DNA of 64,000 bases from Piscinibacter sp047602365 (GTDB lineage: Bacteria; Pseudomonadota; Gammaproteobacteria; Burkholderiales; Burkholderiaceae_C): positions 1,364,001-1,428,000 of the forward strand of contig JASGHM010000002.1 in the NCBI GenBank assembly GCA_047602365.1, given 5' to 3'. Both the position numbers and the translations under genes were made by a program. Below the pieces are notes generated by a model. The model saw nothing but the letters and a program-made list of their open reading frames with translations, had not been told where the DNA came from and ran no database searches. Below, one piece after another: positions 60,186 to 64,000 of the stretch (positions are counted from its first letter, which is position 1; each line of letters starts with the position of its first letter).

Positions 60186-62169
60186 ATGGCTGCAGTCCCG
60201 GCGCCCACCGACCTGCAGCCGTTGATCGACGGCCTCGCGCAGGGGCGTTTTGCCGAGCTGGAGCAGGACGCGCTGGCCTTCGTCGAACGTTTTCCGGATC
60301 ACGCCATCGGCTGGACCGCACTCGGCCTGGCGCGCACGGAGCTGGGCCGCCACGGCGACGCGCTGGCCGCCCTGCAGCGCAGCCTGGAGCGCTCGCCCGA
60401 CGACGCGCAGGTCCGCACCTACCACGCCCATGTGCTGAAGCGGCTGGGCCGCCTGCTGGACGCCGAAGCCGGCTACCGGCAGGCGCTGGCGCTGCAGCCC
60501 GACCTGGCCGAAGCGCTGCAGCACCTGGGCGAGACGCTGCATCGCCTGCAGCGGCCCGCCGAGGCCGAGGCCTGCTACCGGCGTGTGACCGCGCTGCGCC
60601 CTGCCGCGGCGGACGCGCACAACGGCCTCGGCGTGGCGCTGAAGAACCAGGGACGACTGATCGAGGCCGAGGCCGCTTACCGCCAGGCCCTGGCACTGAA
60701 CCCGCGGCACGCCGATGCGCTGGCCAACCTCGGCGTCGTGCTCAAGCGCCTGGACCGCCTGGCCGAGGCGGCGGCCTGCTTCGAGCAGTCGCTGGCGCTG
60801 AAGCCGCAGGCTGCCGGCGCGCACAGCAACCTCGGCATCGTGCGCATGGAACAGGGCCGCATGGCCGAGGCCGAAGCGAGCCTGCGCCGTGCGCTGGCGC
60901 TGGACCCGGGCCTCGCCGACGTGCGCAGCAACCTGCTGTTCGTGCTCAATCACCTGGGCGAGCGTGGCCCGGCGGAGACACTGTCCGAAGCGCGTGACTA
61001 CGGTCGCCGGGTGGCGGCGGCCGCGCCGCTGCGCTTCGAGCAGTGGAACTGCACGCCGCAACCCGAGCGGCTGCGGATCGGCCTGGTCTCGGGCGACCTG
61101 CGCGAGCACCCGGTCGGCCATTTCCTCGAGGCGCTGCTGGCGCCGCTGGCTGCCGGCCGCGTCGAGCTGATCGCCTACCCCACCCACCACCGCCAGGATG
61201 CGCTGAGCGAGCGCATCCGCCCCCGGTTCGCCGCCTGGACGCCGTTGACCGGCTTGACCGATGGGCAGGCCGCGGCGCGCATCCATGCCGACGGCGTGCA
61301 CGTGCTGCTCGACCTGGCCGGCCACACCGCGCACAACCGCCTGCCGCTGTTCGCCTGCAAGCCGGCACCGGTGCAGGCCAGCTGGCTGGGCTATTTCGCG
61401 AGCACCGGCGTGGCCGAGATGGACTGGCTGATCGCCGATGAGACCGGCGTGCCGGCCGGCCACGAGACGCATTTCAGCGAGCGGATCTGGCGGCTGCCGC
61501 ACACGCGGCTGTGCTTCACGCCGCCGCAGGGTGCGCCGGCGGTCACACCGCTGCCGGCGCTGTCGCGCGGCCATGTCACCTTCGGCTGCTTCCAGAGCCT
61601 GGCCAAGGTGGGCGATGCGGTGCTGGCGGCCTGGGCGGAGATCCTCGCCGCGCTGCCCGCTGCGAAGCTGCGCCTGCAGTGCAAGCAGCTCGGCGACGAG
61701 GCCGTCGTGCAGTCGCTGCGCGAGCGCCTGCATGGCCTCGGCGTCGCACCCGCGCGGGTCGACCTGCATCGCCAGGTGCCACGTGCCGCCTACCTGGCCG
61801 CCCATGCCGAGGTCGACCTGCTGCTCGACACCTTTCCCTACCCGGGCGGCACCACCACCTGCGAGGCGCTTGTGGATGGGCGTGCCGACCGTGACGCTGG
61901 CCGGCGACCGCCTGCTGGCGCGCCAGGGCGCGAGCCTGCTGCACGCCGCCGGCCTGCCCGGCTGGGTGGCGCAGGACCGCGGCGACTACGTGGCCCGTGC
62001 GATCACGCTGGCGCAGGACCTCGACGGCCTGGCGCGGCTGCGCAGTGGGCTGCGCGAGCAGGTGGGCCGCTCGCCGCTGTTCGACGCGCCGGCTTTCGCG
62101 CGCGAGCTGGAGGCCGTGCTGTGGGGCATGTGGACGGCGTTCAGCCCGCCCGTCAGTCCGCCCAGGTGA
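60186..62169 (+). CDS. TPR-repeat O-GlcNAc transferase-like protein (frame interrupted once)
   Basis: 660 residues after removing one extra T at 61870-61871. Residues 1-260 are tetratricopeptide repeats (e.g. ALKRLGRLLDAEAGYRQALAL). The C-terminal half resembles the SPINDLY/OGT glycosyltransferase fold: LRIGLVSGDLREHPVGHFLE, VQASWLGYFASTGVAEMDWL and, after correction, CEALWMGVPTVTLAGDRLLA. Bacterial relatives transfer GlcNAc to proteins, or act in polysaccharide or flagellin glycosylation; the acceptor is unknown. Its 3' end overlaps the convergent uppP by 17 bases. Confidence 0.88.
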
Positions 62170-62986
62170 CCCAGCCGAACTGCGCCGTCAGCAGCACGAC
62201 GATGCCGAAGGCGATGCGGTACCAGGCGAAGGGCGTGAAGGTGTGGCTGGCGATGTAGCGCAGCAGCCAGCGCACGCAGATCCAGGCTGAGACGAACGAG
62301 AACAGCAGCCCGACGCCGAACAGCGGCAGGTCGGCCACCGACAGCAGCGCGCGCTCCTTGTAGAGGCTGTAGGCGCCGGCGCCGATCAGCGTCGGCATCG
62401 CGAGATAGAAGCTGAAGTCGGTGGCGGCCTTGCGGTCCAGCCCGAGCAGCATGCCGCCGATGATGGTCGCTCCGGAGCGGCTGGTGCCGGGGATCATCGC
62501 CAAACACTGCACCAGGCCGACCTTCAGCGCGTCCCAGGCCGTCATCTCGTCGACCGAGTGGATGCGCGCCGCGACGCTGCGCCGCTCGGCCCACAGGATC
62601 ACGAAGCCGCCGACGATGAAAGCCGAGGCGACCACCGTCGGCGTGAACAGGTGCGCCTTGATCGCCTTGCCGAACAGCAGCCCGAGCACGACGGCCGGCG
62701 CGAAGGCGATCAGCACGTTGAGGGTGAAGCGGCGCGCCTGCGCACTGCCCTGGCCGAGTCCGACCACGGTGTCGCGCAGGCGCTGCCAGTAGACGATCAT
62801 CACCGCGACGATCGCGCCGGTCTGGATCGCGATGTCGAACACCTTGCTCTTGTCGTCGGTGAAGCCGAGCAGCGAGCCGGCGAGGATCAGGTGCCCGGTG
62901 CTGGAGATCGGCAGGAACTCGGTGAGGCCTTCGACCACGCCCATGACGGCCGCCTTGGCCAGGAAGATCCACTGCGCGACGTCCAA
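62153..62986 (-). CDS. uppP: Undecaprenyl-diphosphatase
   Basis: 277 residues, about eight membrane helices. Converts undecaprenyl pyrophosphate to the phosphate carrier used for peptidoglycan and O-antigen. The two signature regions are GVVEGLTEFLPISSTGHLIL (16-35) and CLAMIPGTSRSGATIIGGML (160-179). BacA/UppP family, also linked to bacitracin tolerance. Converges with the TPR gene; lies 63 bases after the end of the macB-type gene. Confidence 0.95.
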   Translation of the reverse strand: MDVAQWIFLAKAAVMGVVEGLTEFLPISSTGHLILAGSLLGFTDDKSKVFDIAIQTGAIVAVMIVYWQRLRDTVVGLGQGSAQARRFTLNVLIAFAPAVVLGLLFGKAIKAHLFTPTVVASAFIVGGFVILWAERRSVAARIHSVDEMTAWDALKVGLVQCLAMIPGTSRSGATIIGGMLLGLDRKAATDFSFYLAMPTLIGAGAYSLYKERALLSVADLPLFGVGLLFSFVSAWICVRWLLRYIASHTFTPFAWYRIAFGIVVLLTAQFGWVTWAD

Positions 62987-63049
62987 GAAGGCTCTCCGGG
63001 GTTCGAGGTGGCGCGCATGATAGCGGCGCCCCCTGGCCCGGCTCTACCC

Positions 63050-64000
<951 letters not shown>

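Noticed and set aside
59391..61805. Upstream extension of the kinase frame to about 1288 codons
   Set aside because: The extension runs antisense through trmB and the TPR gene. The ATG at 59390 gives a normal kinase N-terminus.

Overview
The window is very GC-rich, gene-dense chromosomal DNA from a betaproteobacterium. It most likely comes from the Burkholderiales, near Rubrivivax, Leptothrix, Piscinibacter or Methylibium. That placement rests on the style of the proteins (ParC/ParE, DapA-BamC, CoaBC-Dut, MocR-GabT), on the codon bias toward G/C third positions, and on Burkholderiales-type GC-rich intergenic palindromic repeats. It was not tested by a search. I see no phage, insertion sequence, integron, CRISPR array or plasmid gene; this is core genome with a few accessory envelope and signalling genes. 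No stretch longer than about 170 bases lacks a gene.

Layout. 1-5296 (minus): a four-gene operon of a circularly permuted ATP-grasp protein, an alpha-E protein and two transglutaminase-like proteins, a predicted but unassigned peptide-modification system. 5341-10335: comEC, ridA, dsbB and a pair of exported unknowns. 10456-20198: parC, fhs, an acyl-CoA ligase, a lytic transglycosylase, a GNAT enzyme, parE, and a TetR regulator divergent from a fatty-acid hydroxylase with two operator-like palindromes between them. 21143-25981: MFS transporter, a 40-residue membrane peptide, a methyltransferase, dapA, bamC and an MBL hydrolase, closed by a strong bidirectional terminator. 26060-31170: a small Ala-rich lipoprotein, a DUF protein coupled to a ribosomal-oxygenase-like cupin, SlyD-like PPIase, and dut-coaBC-lepB. 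31338-38836: egtD, a cation/proton antiporter, a YbdK-type ligase, a YhhY-like acetyltransferase, a ChaN lipoprotein and alaS.

38883-48623 is one metabolic unit: a MocR regulator divergent from gabT, a complete Pot-type ABC importer (ATPase, binding protein, two permeases), an agmatinase-family hydrolase and gabD. Together they would import and degrade GABA, guanidinobutyrate or a polyamine to succinate. A repeat element carrying a small upstream frame sits between the binding protein and the first permease.

48633-59390 is the most accessory part: a degenerate GGDEF protein, tRNA-Gly(CCC), two convergent lipoproteins, a five-gene operon of exported proteins including a lipoprotein with FlgT/CsgG-like architecture, a pentapeptide-repeat protein fused to a Rossmann/TIR-like domain, and a membrane Ser/Thr kinase. 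59490-64000 holds trmB, a TPR O-GlcNAc-transferase-like protein, uppP and the 3' end of a MacB-type permease.

A general caution: eleven otherwise well-conserved genes are interrupted in this sequence (fourteen lesions, nearly all one-base indels). They include genes expected to be essential, such as parE. The simplest reading is uncorrected sequencing or assembly indels, so those genes are described as if intact and the lesions are listed.
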